Shown here piece by piece: positions 28,501 through 38,151 of a stretch of DNA of 64,000 nucleotides. The stretch's first letter is position 1; the number at the start of each line of letters is the position of its first letter. Below the pieces are notes generated by a model. It searched no databases. It was not told where the DNA came from and saw nothing but the letters and a program-made list of their open reading frames with translations. Made by a program: the position numbers and the translations under genes. Origin of the DNA: Streptomyces coacervatus (GTDB taxonomy: Bacteria > Actinomycetota > Actinomycetes > Streptomycetales > Streptomycetaceae); NCBI RefSeq assembly GCF_029223485.1, contig NZ_JARHTP010000003.1, positions 682,001 through 746,000 of the forward strand. The letters are read 5' to 3'.

Positions 28501-30618
28501 TCAGTCGAAGGACTTGAGTTCCTGCTGCGCCTTGGCGACCAGCCGGTCGACCTCGGCGCTGCTCAGCGGGTGGACGACGAGATCGATGTCGTCCGCGTAA
28601 TCCCAGAAACGGTCGTGTCCGGTGGCGTTGGCCCGGGCCTGACTCCGGGCCGAGGCGGCGTCGTAGGCGGCGCCGCCGTCAGGGTTGTCGCAGGTCAGCT
28701 CGCCGGTGAGGGTCTTTCCGGTCAGCTGGTAGGGCTGACGGCCGCTGCTGCAGCCGCCCACCTGCTGACCGCCGGTGGAGATCGATCCGACAGTGAGTTC
28801 GATGTAGACCGTGTCCAGGGCGTAAGCCTTGGGGGCGGTGTTGTACACCGGCCCGGAGAACGACACATGGACGTGGCAGCCGGAGGAACTGCAACGGACG
28901 CCGCTGGCGCCGCCGTTCTGCTGCAGGATCTGGACCGACGCGCCGGTCGTCGCGTCGGCGAGGTCCTTGGTGTTCTTGATGACGGTGGCGTACACCGTCC
29001 CGGCGTCGGTGACGGGGGTGATGTCCATGCCCCGGGAGTCGGCCAGCGGCGTCTTGGCCTCCACGGAGCGCGGCAGTTGGCCGTCCGAGGTGTACCCCTT
29101 CACCGCGTCGTGCACAGTGTTCACGCCCGGCGGCTCCCAGCGCAGCACGCGGTAGGGCGCGCGCTGGGTGACGTAGATGTACCCGTTCACCGTGTCGGCC
29201 TTCCAGGCGGGGGCGCCGTGGACGGTGACCGCTGCCGCCTTCTTGTCGCCTTCCTTCGGCAGACGGGGCTTCTCGCCCAGCGCCTCCTTCAGGGTCGCGG
29301 CCAGCTTGGCCGGGGTCAGATAGGGCTTGAGGGCAGGGGAGGTGTTCTTCGCGTCGTCGACCGGGTCGTACCTCCAGCCGCGGGTCACGGGGTCGTTCTT
29401 GAAGCTGGCGTAGTCACGGCCGCCGATAGTCATGAAAGCCTGGTCGCTCTTCCCCGAGGCGTCCTTCTTGCTGCCCATGTTTCCGTGCTTCTCACCGGTG
29501 GCGGTGACCGTGACATCGAAGTAGGTGAAGTACGTCTTCTGGTCCTGGTACCGGACTCCCGGCGACTTCGCGAGCGCGGCCAGCGCCTGGTCGAACGGCG
29601 CCCGCACCTCGGCCGGTTCGCCGCTTCCGCTGTCGATGAGCAGCGCGGCCACGATGATCACGACGACCGCGCCCACCACGGCCGCGAGTACTTTCCTGCG
29701 CCGGGTGTCGAGGCGTGCCCACCCGGGCCTACGGGTCGCGGGCCCCGTTCCGGCGCCGGGGAGGGGGCTGGTCATCACGGCGGCCGCGTCTGTCAGCGCC
29801 AGGACGCCCTGCTCCAGCCAGCCAGGCCCATACGCGGCAGCGGCGGCGCTCTCCAGGTCGACCGCGAAGGCCCGGGCGTCGGCGTACCGCTTACTCGGGT
29901 CCTTGGACAGGGCACGCTCCAGCACCGGCCTCAGCGGCTCCGGTACGCCGTCCAGCGGTGGCGGGGCGGACTCGTGCAGCGCGCGCAGCCCGTCCGTGCT
30001 GTCGGCGCGGAACGGGGCGACACCAGTCAGGCATTCGAGGAGCGTGACGGCCGCGGCGTAGGTGTCCGAGGCCGGTGTCGCGGGGCGCCCGTGCCACAAT
30101 TCCGGCGCCCGGTAGACCGCGGTGCCCTCGGCGGCGTCCTCACCGACCGGCACGGGGATGCCAATGTTGATGAGCCTGCCCTGCCGCGCGGCATCGATGA
30201 GGACGTTGTCCGGCTTGACGTCCCGGTGCACCACGCCCCGTTCGTGCAGGACGGCCAAGCCGAGCAGCAAACCGCGCAGCAGCGCCAGCGCGGCCTCGGG
30301 CAGCGGGCGCCGCGCGGTCAGCAGCGCGCGCAGCGTGGGACCGTCCACGGCCTCCATGACCAGAGCGACACCCCCGCCGTCCGGCGAGTCGAGCACCGCG
30401 TCGATCCGTACGACGTTCGGGTCCCGTATCCCGGTCACGAGGGCCGTTTCCCGCCGGATGCGCTCGACTACCCGGTGGTCGTCGGTGAGCTGCGCGGAAA
30501 GGTACTTGATCGCGACCAGATCACCGGTCCCGTCATCGCGGGCCAGCGTTGTCCGCCCCGTCGTTCCGACGCCCAACTGCCGGATCTCGGTGAACCCGGG
30601 CACCAACCAGTTCGCCAT
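28501..30618 (-). CDS. Membrane-anchored Ser/Thr protein kinase-like protein with altered DFG motif
   Basis: 705 residues from the ATG at 30618, which has GAGGCGGGGG upstream; the open frame extends further but lacks support. Residues 1-270 are a PknB-like kinase: AIKYL lysine, HRDVKPDN catalytic loop near residue 130, and APE motif. The metal-binding DFG near residue 149 is NIG, so the key Asp is Asn. One membrane helix (about 307-328) is followed by an extracellular domain of about 375 residues with six cysteines near its end. The lost Asp suggests weak or no phosphotransfer, i.e. a pseudokinase sensor. It leads an operon with an unknown protein and a membrane protease. Confidence 0.8.
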   Translation of the reverse strand: MANWLVPGFTEIRQLGVGTTGRTTLARDDGTGDLVAIKYLSAQLTDDHRVVERIRRETALVTGIRDPNVVRIDAVLDSPDGGGVALVMEAVDGPTLRALLTARRPLPEAALALLRGLLLGLAVLHERGVVHRDVKPDNVLIDAARQGRLINIGIPVPVGEDAAEGTAVYRAPELWHGRPATPASDTYAAAVTLLECLTGVAPFRADSTDGLRALHESAPPPLDGVPEPLRPVLERALSKDPSKRYADARAFAVDLESAAAAAYGPGWLEQGVLALTDAAAVMTSPLPGAGTGPATRRPGWARLDTRRRKVLAAVVGAVVVIIVAALLIDSGSGEPAEVRAPFDQALAALAKSPGVRYQDQKTYFTYFDVTVTATGEKHGNMGSKKDASGKSDQAFMTIGGRDYASFKNDPVTRGWRYDPVDDAKNTSPALKPYLTPAKLAATLKEALGEKPRLPKEGDKKAAAVTVHGAPAWKADTVNGYIYVTQRAPYRVLRWEPPGVNTVHDAVKGYTSDGQLPRSVEAKTPLADSRGMDITPVTDAGTVYATVIKNTKDLADATTGASVQILQQNGGASGVRCSSSGCHVHVSFSGPVYNTAPKAYALDTVYIELTVGSISTGGQQVGGCSSGRQPYQLTGKTLTGELTCDNPDGGAAYDAASARSQARANATGHDRFWDYADDIDLVVHPLSSAEVDRLVAKAQQELKSFD

Positions 30619-31451
30619 CGAACCCCCGCCTCTCCCTCGTGAGCGCGCCGTGCGGACGAAAGTAAGAGGGGCCGATGTAATTACGATGAAATTGCAATGA
30701 CCGTGGGGCAGGAGTGATGCGTGCTCGCTGCACGACACGTGCCATGCGGCGGGGACTGATGAACGACGAAGGGCGCGACCGTCCGTGATCACGTTGATAT
30801 CACTCAGCATGATCTGGAAGGAGGCCCGCGCCCGGATGCCATACTGCCCGCCTCCCGCCAACCTGCCGGTCAATACGGCCTCACTGGTACGGAGTTGTGC
30901 ACACCCGAGCGCTTGCCCTCACCGCTGGAGGCGGTCCGTGGCATCCCCGACCCGCGCATCGCGCACCTGGTCACGCACCTGGCCGACGCTGTTCGGCCTG
31001 GTCGCCTGCGCCATGCTCTGCGGAGTCCGCTCGGCGCGCAGCGTGATCTGCTGGGCGTGGGGCCGGGGTGCTCGCTGCCCTCGAAGTGCCCCAAGCACGC
31101 TCCCCCATTGCGCATCCGTTGCACAAAGGAGGACTCTTGTGTGGCTACCTTGATGGCTACATAAGACGACATCCCGCCCTGGAGCGGTCCGGACGGACGC
31201 TTCATCGCTATTGGGGTCAGGGCGCGGCCTCGACAGGCGGACGCGATCCGATCCCGACTCTCCGCACGCGGCCTCAAGGCCACCACGATGGACACCGCCA
31301 ACCGCCTCCAAAGCCGCGATTTCGGTGTAACCCTCGTTTGACACTCCTTCTCCTGCCGCCAAGACGCCTTCGCGTTGCAGTGGTGACGGAGCAGTTGGGC
31401 GGGGCGTAAGCCCCACCTTCCGGAGCGAAGCGGCCTTGGCGGCTTTCCGAT
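30619..31451. other. Gene-poor stretch upstream of the kinase-like operon
   Basis: About 830 bp between the kinase-like gene and brxHI. It must contain the promoter for the minus-strand kinase operon; no consensus is certain. The only recognisable coding trace is the ISAs1 remnant listed separately. The rest has no frame with a ribosome site. Confidence 0.4.
30895..31153 (+). pseudogene. ISAs1-type transposase, N-terminal remnant with frameshift
   Basis: Two overlapping frames carry adjoining parts of the ISAs1 N-terminus: PLEAVRGIPDPR in one, then LFGLVACAMLCGVRS about 50 bases later in another. Intact elements read this as one continuous helix pair before the DDE domain. The frameshift and the absence of the catalytic part show that it is dead. 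Confidence 0.5.
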
Positions 31452-33653
31452 TCAGCCGTCGTACTGAAAGCGCGCCGACTCGCCGAGCACCAATCGTGCG
31501 CTCTCGAAGTCGGCCAAGCGGGCCGCCACCGTGGCCACGGCGAGGCGTTCCGGAAGGGCAGCGGAGAACTTCAGGCCGCGTACGGCCCGGCGGTCCACGT
31601 CGGGCAGGACGAGGTTCTCGCCGACGTTCTCACGGGCTGCACGCCAGGCGGCCGGGGTGAGGTTCTCGCGCAGGCGCAGCCAGCTGTCGGTGGGCCGTTG
31701 CAGGGGATCGGTGACCGACTGGAGGGTGGCCGCCAGGGTGGCGTTGGCGCGGTACCCGGCCCAGGTCCACCAACGGACATCGGAGCCGACGCGCGTGATC
31801 AACGTGCCGCCTGGGTGGACGGTGCCAGGTGCGTCAGTCTCGCGCTGTTCGGCCAGGCACGCTTCCGCCCGCCGGGTGAGGGAGACGGGTGGGTTCGCGC
31901 CCAGGAGTACCTCGCGCATGGCACGCGTGAGGGCGTACGACAGTCCGGCGACGCCGGCGTTCATCCACTTGGCGATTCCACCGCCGTCGGCCGGCTCGAC
32001 GAAGACGCGCTTGCGCAGCCAGTCGATGTACGTGACCTGCCAACTGCGTCCGCCGAGGAGCAACCGCCTGGGGCCGGGGCGTTCCTCGGTGAGCACGCTC
32101 GGGTCGGTGCGGCCGATCTCTGTGCGTCCGGACAGTACGGTGAACTGCGGCGGTGCGGTGAAGGAGGCGGTCAGTTCGATGAAGTGCCGTTTACCGAAGC
32201 GGCGTTCCGCCTCGGGACCGACGAACAGCATCCCACCGTCGCTGTCGAGGTAGCCCTCATTGGTGAGGAAGCGCAGGATGGGTGCAGCCGACTTGTCGAA
32301 GGGGGCGAGGCCGTTCCACTGCCGGTCCCACAACCGGTCGCCGAGCTTGTGCTGTTGCAGGGTGACGGCCAGCAGTTGCTGGGCCACCAGGTGGCGCGGC
32401 TCTGGCGGCGGGACGACCGGTTCCACCCAGCCCCGCGACCACAGCAGCAACAGGCCCGCCGCCTGCAGCAGTGTGTCCTTGCGGGTGGCGAGGAACAGAC
32501 AGTTCCGCACAGTGCCGGAGCGCCGGCCGGTGCGGCCGATGCGCTGCAGGAACGAGGCAACGGAGGCGGGTGAGTCGATCTGGATGACGCGGTCCAGGTC
32601 CCCGACGTCGATGCCGAGCTCGAGGGTTGACGTGGAGACGATGACGCAGTCGCGGGCCTCGGCGAACGCCTGCTCGGACCGGGTGCGTTCATCGACGGAG
32701 AGTGAGGCGTGGGACAGGAAGACGGTCACCTCGCGCGCGCGGAGCGCCGCGCCCAACTCCTCGACCTGGCGGCGCGAGTCGCAGAAGACGAGCCGCTTCT
32801 CTCCCTTGTGCAGCGCCGCGATGAGTTTGGCCGCGTTGTCGAGGGAGCCGACATAGTCGAGTTCCACTTCGCCCGCAGGCCGGTTGGAGGGTTCGAGATT
32901 CGCTCTGTCCTTGTGTCCGCTGCCGTCGGTGGCCGGCAGGTGCACTCCGGGGGCAACCACCTGACCGGTGCGGCTGTCGGCGCCCGCGCCTTGCAGCCAG
33001 TGCAGCAACTCGGCCGGGTTGCCGACGGTTGCCGAGAGCCCGACGCGCTGGATGGGCCGTCCGCTGACCCGCTCCAACCGTTCGAGCACGGCGAGCAGGT
33101 GCCATCCCCGGTCATCACCTGCGAACGCATGCACTTCGTCGATGACGACGGCCCGCACGCTTCCCAACAGGCGGGCATGGTCGGTCTTGACGCCGATCAG
33201 CATCGCTTCGAGCGACTCGGGCGTGGTCAGCAGGATGTCCGGCGCCTCGGCCCGAATGCGCTGCCGTTGCGATTCCTTGGTGTCACCGTGCCAGAGCGCA
33301 GCGCGTCGCCCCAGCCACTGGGCGTAGGAGTCGACGCGGACGACCAGGTTGTTGAGAAGTGCCTTGAGAGGACACAGGTACAGCACGGAACTGCCGGTCC
33401 ACCTGTGCTCGGTCATCGCCGACAGCAGGGGGAAGCAGGCCGCCTCGGTCTTGCCCCCCGCCGTCGGCGCCAACAGTACGGTGTCCTGTCCCTCCATGAG
33501 GGGCGTGATCGCCGCACGCTGCAGGGGACGCAGATCGGGCCAGCCGAGGGTGTTGACGATGTGATGCAGGACGACGGGGTCGAGTCGGTCCAGTACGTCG
33601 GCGTCCTCGTCACCCTGGTCCTTCCCGGCCGGGAGTCCCGCGTCCGCCATCAC
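31452..33653 (-). CDS. brxHI: BrxHI, Lhr-like DEAD/DEAH helicase of BREX type 2
   Basis: A 733-residue SF2 helicase. Walker A/motif I APTAGGKTEAA lies at residues 62-72, the DEVH box near 173, SAT (motif III) near 208, and motif VI QRIGRTGR near 370. A C-terminal Lhr-like extension carries winged-helix and beta domains. BrxHI is the helicase subunit that marks type 2 BREX; it probably acts on phage DNA or replication structures. The start is GTG 33653, or ATG 33650, overlapping the brxD stop, so the two are translationally coupled. It is the last gene of the BREX block. Confidence 0.85.
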   Translation of the reverse strand: MMADAGLPAGKDQGDEDADVLDRLDPVVLHHIVNTLGWPDLRPLQRAAITPLMEGQDTVLLAPTAGGKTEAACFPLLSAMTEHRWTGSSVLYLCPLKALLNNLVVRVDSYAQWLGRRAALWHGDTKESQRQRIRAEAPDILLTTPESLEAMLIGVKTDHARLLGSVRAVVIDEVHAFAGDDRGWHLLAVLERLERVSGRPIQRVGLSATVGNPAELLHWLQGAGADSRTGQVVAPGVHLPATDGSGHKDRANLEPSNRPAGEVELDYVGSLDNAAKLIAALHKGEKRLVFCDSRRQVEELGAALRAREVTVFLSHASLSVDERTRSEQAFAEARDCVIVSTSTLELGIDVGDLDRVIQIDSPASVASFLQRIGRTGRRSGTVRNCLFLATRKDTLLQAAGLLLLWSRGWVEPVVPPPEPRHLVAQQLLAVTLQQHKLGDRLWDRQWNGLAPFDKSAAPILRFLTNEGYLDSDGGMLFVGPEAERRFGKRHFIELTASFTAPPQFTVLSGRTEIGRTDPSVLTEERPGPRRLLLGGRSWQVTYIDWLRKRVFVEPADGGGIAKWMNAGVAGLSYALTRAMREVLLGANPPVSLTRRAEACLAEQRETDAPGTVHPGGTLITRVGSDVRWWTWAGYRANATLAATLQSVTDPLQRPTDSWLRLRENLTPAAWRAARENVGENLVLPDVDRRAVRGLKFSAALPERLAVATVAARLADFESARLVLGESARFQYDG

Positions 33654-34999
33654 AGCTCCAGGTCGATGTCATCGGCCGACGCGGAGTCTCCGGAGACCGT
33701 GGCGGCCAGGTTCCGCTCCACGTCGGTGAGTTCGCTGCCGGCGACGGTGAGCCGGTAGTGCTGCCGGGGGTCGAAGTCGTCGAACTGGTCCACGCGGTCG
33801 AGCACGTCCCCGACGAGTTTCTTCAGGAACAGCCGGGGAGCCACTCCGACCTTCCCGCCCAACGCCCCGCCGACGGCCACCGCGAGGTCGGCGACATACG
33901 CGTCGTCGACGACCTTCCGCACGCGCTCGGGCATTTCTGCGGCATCGGCGTACAGGTCACGAATGGTGAGACCGAGTCCGACCAGGGACTCCTGGTTGAA
34001 GCCGGGAAGCCTGATCTGTACGGCGCGAGGGTTGTCGAAGCGCGGGTCGGTGGTGAAGTCGGTGGCCAGACGCTGAGCGAGCGGGGCCAGACGCTGCACG
34101 CCCTGCTGACCGTCGTAGAAGGCAGGGGTGCCCGTGATGACCAGATAGAGGCCGGGGAAGCGGCCCGAGTGCACCTCGTCGATGAGCTGCCGCAGCGCGT
34201 TGAGCGCCTTGTCGCGGGCGTCCGACCGGACCCGCTGCAGCGTCTCCACCTCGTCGAGGACGACGAACAGCCCGGTGTGCCCGGAGTCGCGCAGCACGGT
34301 GAGGAGCCCCTGCAGGAATCCGAGCGCGCCGAAGTGGTCGAGGTCGCCGCGTACCCCGGCGGTCCTGCGGGCGGAGGCCGCGACGTGCGGCTGGCCGCCG
34401 AGCCACGCCAGGACGGCCGCAGCGGTCGCCTCGTCGCCGTCCGCGAGGGCGGCCCGGTAGCCGCGCAGAGCGGTGGCGAACGACGGGGCGTGCCGGGAGA
34501 CTTCGGCGAGCCGTGCGACGAGCAGTTTCTCCACCTCATCCGCAAGCTCCTCCTCGGTCGCGCCGGCCGCGAGGGCGTCCTCCTCCAAGGCGTAGAACCA
34601 GGCGTCGACCACGGGCCGCAGCGCGCTGGGCGGGAAACTGGAGGTGGTGAGCCGTTCTGTGAGCCGCCGGTAGACCGTCTCCAGCCGGTGCAGTGGGGTC
34701 TCGTTCTCCGAGACCTGGATCTCGGCCACGGCGAAGTTACGGCGCTTGGCCCGCTCCCCCAGCCAGCGGGTGAAGAACGTCTTGCCGGACCCGTACTCAC
34801 CCCGCACGGCCTTGAACACGGAGCCGCCGGACGCCACGGCGTCCAGTTCCGCGTCCAGAGCCGCATCGAACCGGTCGAGCCCGGTGGCCAGCAGGTCGAG
34901 TCCGCTGTCGGGTACGGCACCGCGCCGCAGCGCGTCGATGACAGTGCGGCGGCGGGCGGCGCTCACCTGTGCGGGGCGCTGGGATCCGGTGGTGCTCAC
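33650..34999 (-). CDS. brxD: BrxD, AAA ATPase of BREX type 2
   Basis: A 449-residue protein from GTG 34999 (GGAAG upstream); the longer frame to 35191 would run into the divergent DUF262 gene. Walker A GEYGSGKTFF is near residue 68 and a Walker B LFVVLDEVETL near 250. The C-terminal region carries a Pro-rich LPGFNQESL segment and a sensor-like helix bundle. It corresponds to the DUF2791-type ATP-binding BREX protein BrxD. It is coupled to brxHI by start/stop overlap, and separated from pglZ by an opposite-strand two-gene insertion. Confidence 0.85.
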   Translation of the reverse strand: MSTTGSQRPAQVSAARRRTVIDALRRGAVPDSGLDLLATGLDRFDAALDAELDAVASGGSVFKAVRGEYGSGKTFFTRWLGERAKRRNFAVAEIQVSENETPLHRLETVYRRLTERLTTSSFPPSALRPVVDAWFYALEEDALAAGATEEELADEVEKLLVARLAEVSRHAPSFATALRGYRAALADGDEATAAAVLAWLGGQPHVAASARRTAGVRGDLDHFGALGFLQGLLTVLRDSGHTGLFVVLDEVETLQRVRSDARDKALNALRQLIDEVHSGRFPGLYLVITGTPAFYDGQQGVQRLAPLAQRLATDFTTDPRFDNPRAVQIRLPGFNQESLVGLGLTIRDLYADAAEMPERVRKVVDDAYVADLAVAVGGALGGKVGVAPRLFLKKLVGDVLDRVDQFDDFDPRQHYRLTVAGSELTDVERNLAATVSGDSASADDIDLEL

Positions 35000-35181
35000 G
35001 GCAACCAGTCTTCCATTTCCACGGGCACGGCCATACGGGGACCGGAAAGCGGCCGTCGGTCGGTCCGCGCTTCCCACGGCACCGTGGTGAGGCCACCCAC
35101 TTCGTTGAATCGGTTGACGGTCACCCGGAGACGCTGCTGGAATCACTCTCCGTACATACGCAAGGCGGGAGTGGGACGAAC

Positions 35182-36999
35182 GTGGCGGCACTCGACAATG
35201 TGAAACTGAAGGACGTACTCGCGGACGTGGCGTCGGGCTCCTTACAGTTGCCCGACTTCCAGCGGAACTGGAAATGGGACGACGACCGGATCCGCGCCAT
35301 CATCGCGACGGTGACGCTGGACTATCCGCTCGGCGTGGTGATGACGTTGCAGACCGGCGGCGCCACTCGATTCCGCTCCCGGACGCTCACCGGAGCACGC
35401 CCGGACGGGGATCCGGCCGCGGACCTCCTCCTGCTGGACGGGCAACAGCGCCTCACGTCCCTCTTCCAGGCCCTGTGGCTCGACGCCCCGGTGGAAACCG
35501 CGGACGCCCGTGGCAAGCCCATCGAGCGGTGGTACTACGTCGACATCGCGAAGGCCGTCGGCCCGTCCGCGGACCGCGACGAGGCCATCCTGTCCGTCCC
35601 GGCGGACAAGGTACTCCGCACCGACTTCAACCGTACGGTGGTGCTGGACCTGAGCACCACGGAGGGCGAGTGCGCGGCCGGTCTCTTCCCTCTGCACCTC
35701 GTCTTCGACGCCCAGCGCGTGAACCAGTGGATGATGTCGTACATCAAGGCGGACGAGAACCAGAACTGGGATCTGTGGGGCCAGTTCGACGAATCGGTCC
35801 TCCAGCAGATCCGTGCCTTCCAGGTCCCGATGATCCGGCTGGCCGCCTCCACCTCCATGGACGCCGTCTGCGCCGTGTTCGAGCGGGTCAACACGGGCGG
35901 TGTGCCCCTGAACGTCTTCGAACTGCTCACCGCGACCTACGCCGGAGACCGCGAGTACGTGGACCGGACCGGGGACTACTACCAGCTCCCCGAAGTGTGG
36001 AGAGAGATCAAGCAGGGGCTGGCGGCCAAGTACCCGGTCTTCGGCCGTCTGGACGGCAGCGTCGAGAACGGGCTGAGCAGCATCGACTTCCTGCAGGCCA
36101 TCGCCCTGGTACGCACCTGGGAGCGGAAGCAGGCGGGCACCGGGGCGACGGTGTCGTGCAAGCGCAGGGATCTGCTGGACCTCCCGCTGGCCGACTTCGT
36201 CCGCCTGGCGCCGAAACTCGCCGACGCCTTCGCCTGGGTGGGCGACTTCCTGGATCGGCAGTGCATCGTCCGCCCGAACGATCTGCCGTACAAGACGCAA
36301 CTCGTCCCGCTCGCGGCCGTCCGCGCCATCCTCGACACGGCACTGGACGGCCTGGGAGCGGAAGACAAGACCGAGCAGTGGTATTGGTGCGGGGTTCTCG
36401 GCGAGATGTACGGCGGCTCCACCGAGACCCGCTTCACCCGTGACGTCGAGCAGCTCATCCCTTGGATCGCGCAGGACGACCGGGCACCCGACACCGTCAC
36501 GGACGCCTTCTTCTTCGCCGACCGCCTCGACAGCCTCACCACCCGCAACAGCGCCGCCTACAAGGGCATCTACGCCCTGCTGGTCAAGCAGGGTGCGGTC
36601 GACTGGCACTACACGGACAGCCCGCTCAGCCCCGGCAGGCTGGACGAGTACAGCGTGAATGTCCGCCAGATCTTCCCCAAGGCATGGTTCCGGCGGGGCA
36701 ACAGCCAGGGCCTGCCGACGAACTCCATAGTGAACAAGACCCCTCTGTCCTACCGCGCGGCGATGGACATGACCGGGGCACCGTCGTCCTACCTGTCCAC
36801 CATGGTCGCGGCTTCCGACATGCGCCCCGAGTGGTTCGACGACGTGTTGGCGACCCACCTCATCGATCCGGAGGCGCTTCGGGACAACGACTACGAACGG
36901 TTCTACAACGACCGTTCCAAGCAGTTGCAGGATCTCGTGCACGCCGCCATGGGCAAGAGGACCATGCTCCGCGACCTCGCGGAGGGCGACGCCCGATGA
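35182..36999 (+). CDS. DUF262/GmrSD-like protein with degenerate HNH domain
   Basis: 605 residues from GTG 35182, chosen because GGGAGTGGGA precedes it; the frame is open further upstream but overlaps the brxD start region. The N-terminal DUF262 domain has the conserved DGQQR at residues 86-90 and LQLPDFQRNWKWD near the start. The C-terminal part resembles DUF1524 (HNH): IFPKAW at 497-502 and NSIVNKTPLS near 514-523. The expected His-His before IFP is Arg495-Gln496, so the nuclease is probably inactive. GmrSD-type enzymes restrict phage with modified DNA using NTP. It is coupled (ATGA) to a CBS-HEPN gene. Confidence 0.8.
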   Translation: MAALDNVKLKDVLADVASGSLQLPDFQRNWKWDDDRIRAIIATVTLDYPLGVVMTLQTGGATRFRSRTLTGARPDGDPAADLLLLDGQQRLTSLFQALWLDAPVETADARGKPIERWYYVDIAKAVGPSADRDEAILSVPADKVLRTDFNRTVVLDLSTTEGECAAGLFPLHLVFDAQRVNQWMMSYIKADENQNWDLWGQFDESVLQQIRAFQVPMIRLAASTSMDAVCAVFERVNTGGVPLNVFELLTATYAGDREYVDRTGDYYQLPEVWREIKQGLAAKYPVFGRLDGSVENGLSSIDFLQAIALVRTWERKQAGTGATVSCKRRDLLDLPLADFVRLAPKLADAFAWVGDFLDRQCIVRPNDLPYKTQLVPLAAVRAILDTALDGLGAEDKTEQWYWCGVLGEMYGGSTETRFTRDVEQLIPWIAQDDRAPDTVTDAFFFADRLDSLTTRNSAAYKGIYALLVKQGAVDWHYTDSPLSPGRLDEYSVNVRQIFPKAWFRRGNSQGLPTNSIVNKTPLSYRAAMDMTGAPSSYLSTMVAASDMRPEWFDDVLATHLIDPEALRDNDYERFYNDRSKQLQDLVHAAMGKRTMLRDLAEGDAR

Positions 37000-38042
37000 C
37001 GACCACGCCGAGCGGGCAGGACCTCGCCGCGCTCAAGGGCAGGACCGTCCCCGTGCAGGACATCCTCGACCTGTTCCAGGTCAGAGTCCGTGACCACCGG
37101 ACGGTGCACCGCATCTCTCAGGCACTCACGGACGCCGGGCTGACGACGCTGCCGGACTTCGCCGTCTGCGGCCAGCGCAGCAACGTCGACGTGGTACCGC
37201 TCGCGTCCGTCCCCGCGCAGGCCGCCACCGCCGACGCGGAGGAGGACGAGACGGAGGAGGCCCTGCCCTCGGCCGCCCTGCCGCAGCGTCTACTGCTCGG
37301 GGACATTCCGTCAGCGAGGCGCGGCCTGGTGTCCGTCGGTCCCGGTACGCCCCTGGCGCAGACCACGTTCCTGATGCGTACGAAGGGCCTCGCGCAGGTC
37401 CCGGTGACCACCGGTATGGCGCAGATCCACGGAGTGGTCACGTGGGGGTCCGTCTCCAAGATGTACGAGGCGGGCAAGCCGCCGACGCTGGACAACGCGA
37501 TGGAGAAGGACTCGCTTCCGGTCGCCGACACCCGCCAGGAGTTCTTCTCCGCCCTGCCGGTCATCCGCGAACACGGCTATCTCCTGGTCCGTGGCGACGA
37601 CGGCTGCCTCTCGGGCATCGTCACCGCCGCGGACGTCACGGACCGCTTCGAGGGCGCGGCACGGCCCTTCTTCATCGTCGGGGAGATCGAGTCCCTGCTG
37701 CGCCGCTGCCTGGGCGCGGCACTGGACGAGGAGACCATCAAGGCCGTCCAGACGAACAAGAAGCCCGAACACCGCACCGGTCAGGTCTCCGACCTCATGT
37801 TCGGCGACTACCTGAAGCTCCTGGACGGCGACCAGACGAAAACGTCGCTGGCCGAACGCGCCGACGCCAACTGGGAAGCCCTGAAGTGGCCCAACATGCC
37901 CAGGGAACAGTTCATCGGCCGCCTGAAGCGAGTGAAGGACATCCGCAACCGGATCGCCCACTTCGACGAGAAGCCGCTTCCACAGGAGATGATCGACGAG
38001 CTGACGACCTTCGCGAAGGTGCTGCGGGCGTTCGTGGCCTGA
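36996..38042 (+). CDS. CBS-domain protein with C-terminal HEPN-like RNxxxH motif
   Basis: 348 residues; the ATG overlaps the DUF262 stop. An N-terminal segment (1-70) resembles a small winged helix, followed by an acidic linker. Two CBS motifs follow (about 100-155 and 170-215, with HGVVTWGSV and SGIVTAADVTDRF), which usually bind adenine nucleotides. The C-terminal ~130 residues are helical and end with RNRIAHF: Arg317, Asn318 and His322 fit the HEPN ribonuclease motif RNxxxH. A CBS-gated RNase working with the DUF262 protein is a reasonable guess. The gene is on the strand opposite to BREX and converges on pglZ. Confidence 0.75.
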   Translation: MTTTPSGQDLAALKGRTVPVQDILDLFQVRVRDHRTVHRISQALTDAGLTTLPDFAVCGQRSNVDVVPLASVPAQAATADAEEDETEEALPSAALPQRLLLGDIPSARRGLVSVGPGTPLAQTTFLMRTKGLAQVPVTTGMAQIHGVVTWGSVSKMYEAGKPPTLDNAMEKDSLPVADTRQEFFSALPVIREHGYLLVRGDDGCLSGIVTAADVTDRFEGAARPFFIVGEIESLLRRCLGAALDEETIKAVQTNKKPEHRTGQVSDLMFGDYLKLLDGDQTKTSLAERADANWEALKWPNMPREQFIGRLKRVKDIRNRIAHFDEKPLPQEMIDELTTFAKVLRAFVA

Positions 38043-38100
38043 AGCAGCGCAGCGGTAGGCGAAGGCAACGCCGGCTGCTTCCTCTCGGGAACAGTGCCGC

Positions 38101-38141
38101 GTGCGGGGTGCCTCCAGGCGAACGCCGGGGGCATCCCGCAC
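38101..38141. terminator. Hairpin between the CBS-HEPN gene and convergent pglZ
   Basis: GTGCGGGGTGCC and GGCATCCCGCAC form a 12-bp stem with one G-T pair and a 17-base loop. It sits in the 110-bp gap between two convergent genes, so it may stop transcription from both sides. Confidence 0.6.
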
Positions 38142-38151
38142 GCTGTCAGCG

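Noticed and set aside
28570..30642. Plus-strand frame of 690 codons opposite the kinase-like gene
   Set aside because: Antisense shadow without motifs; the kinase is on the other strand.
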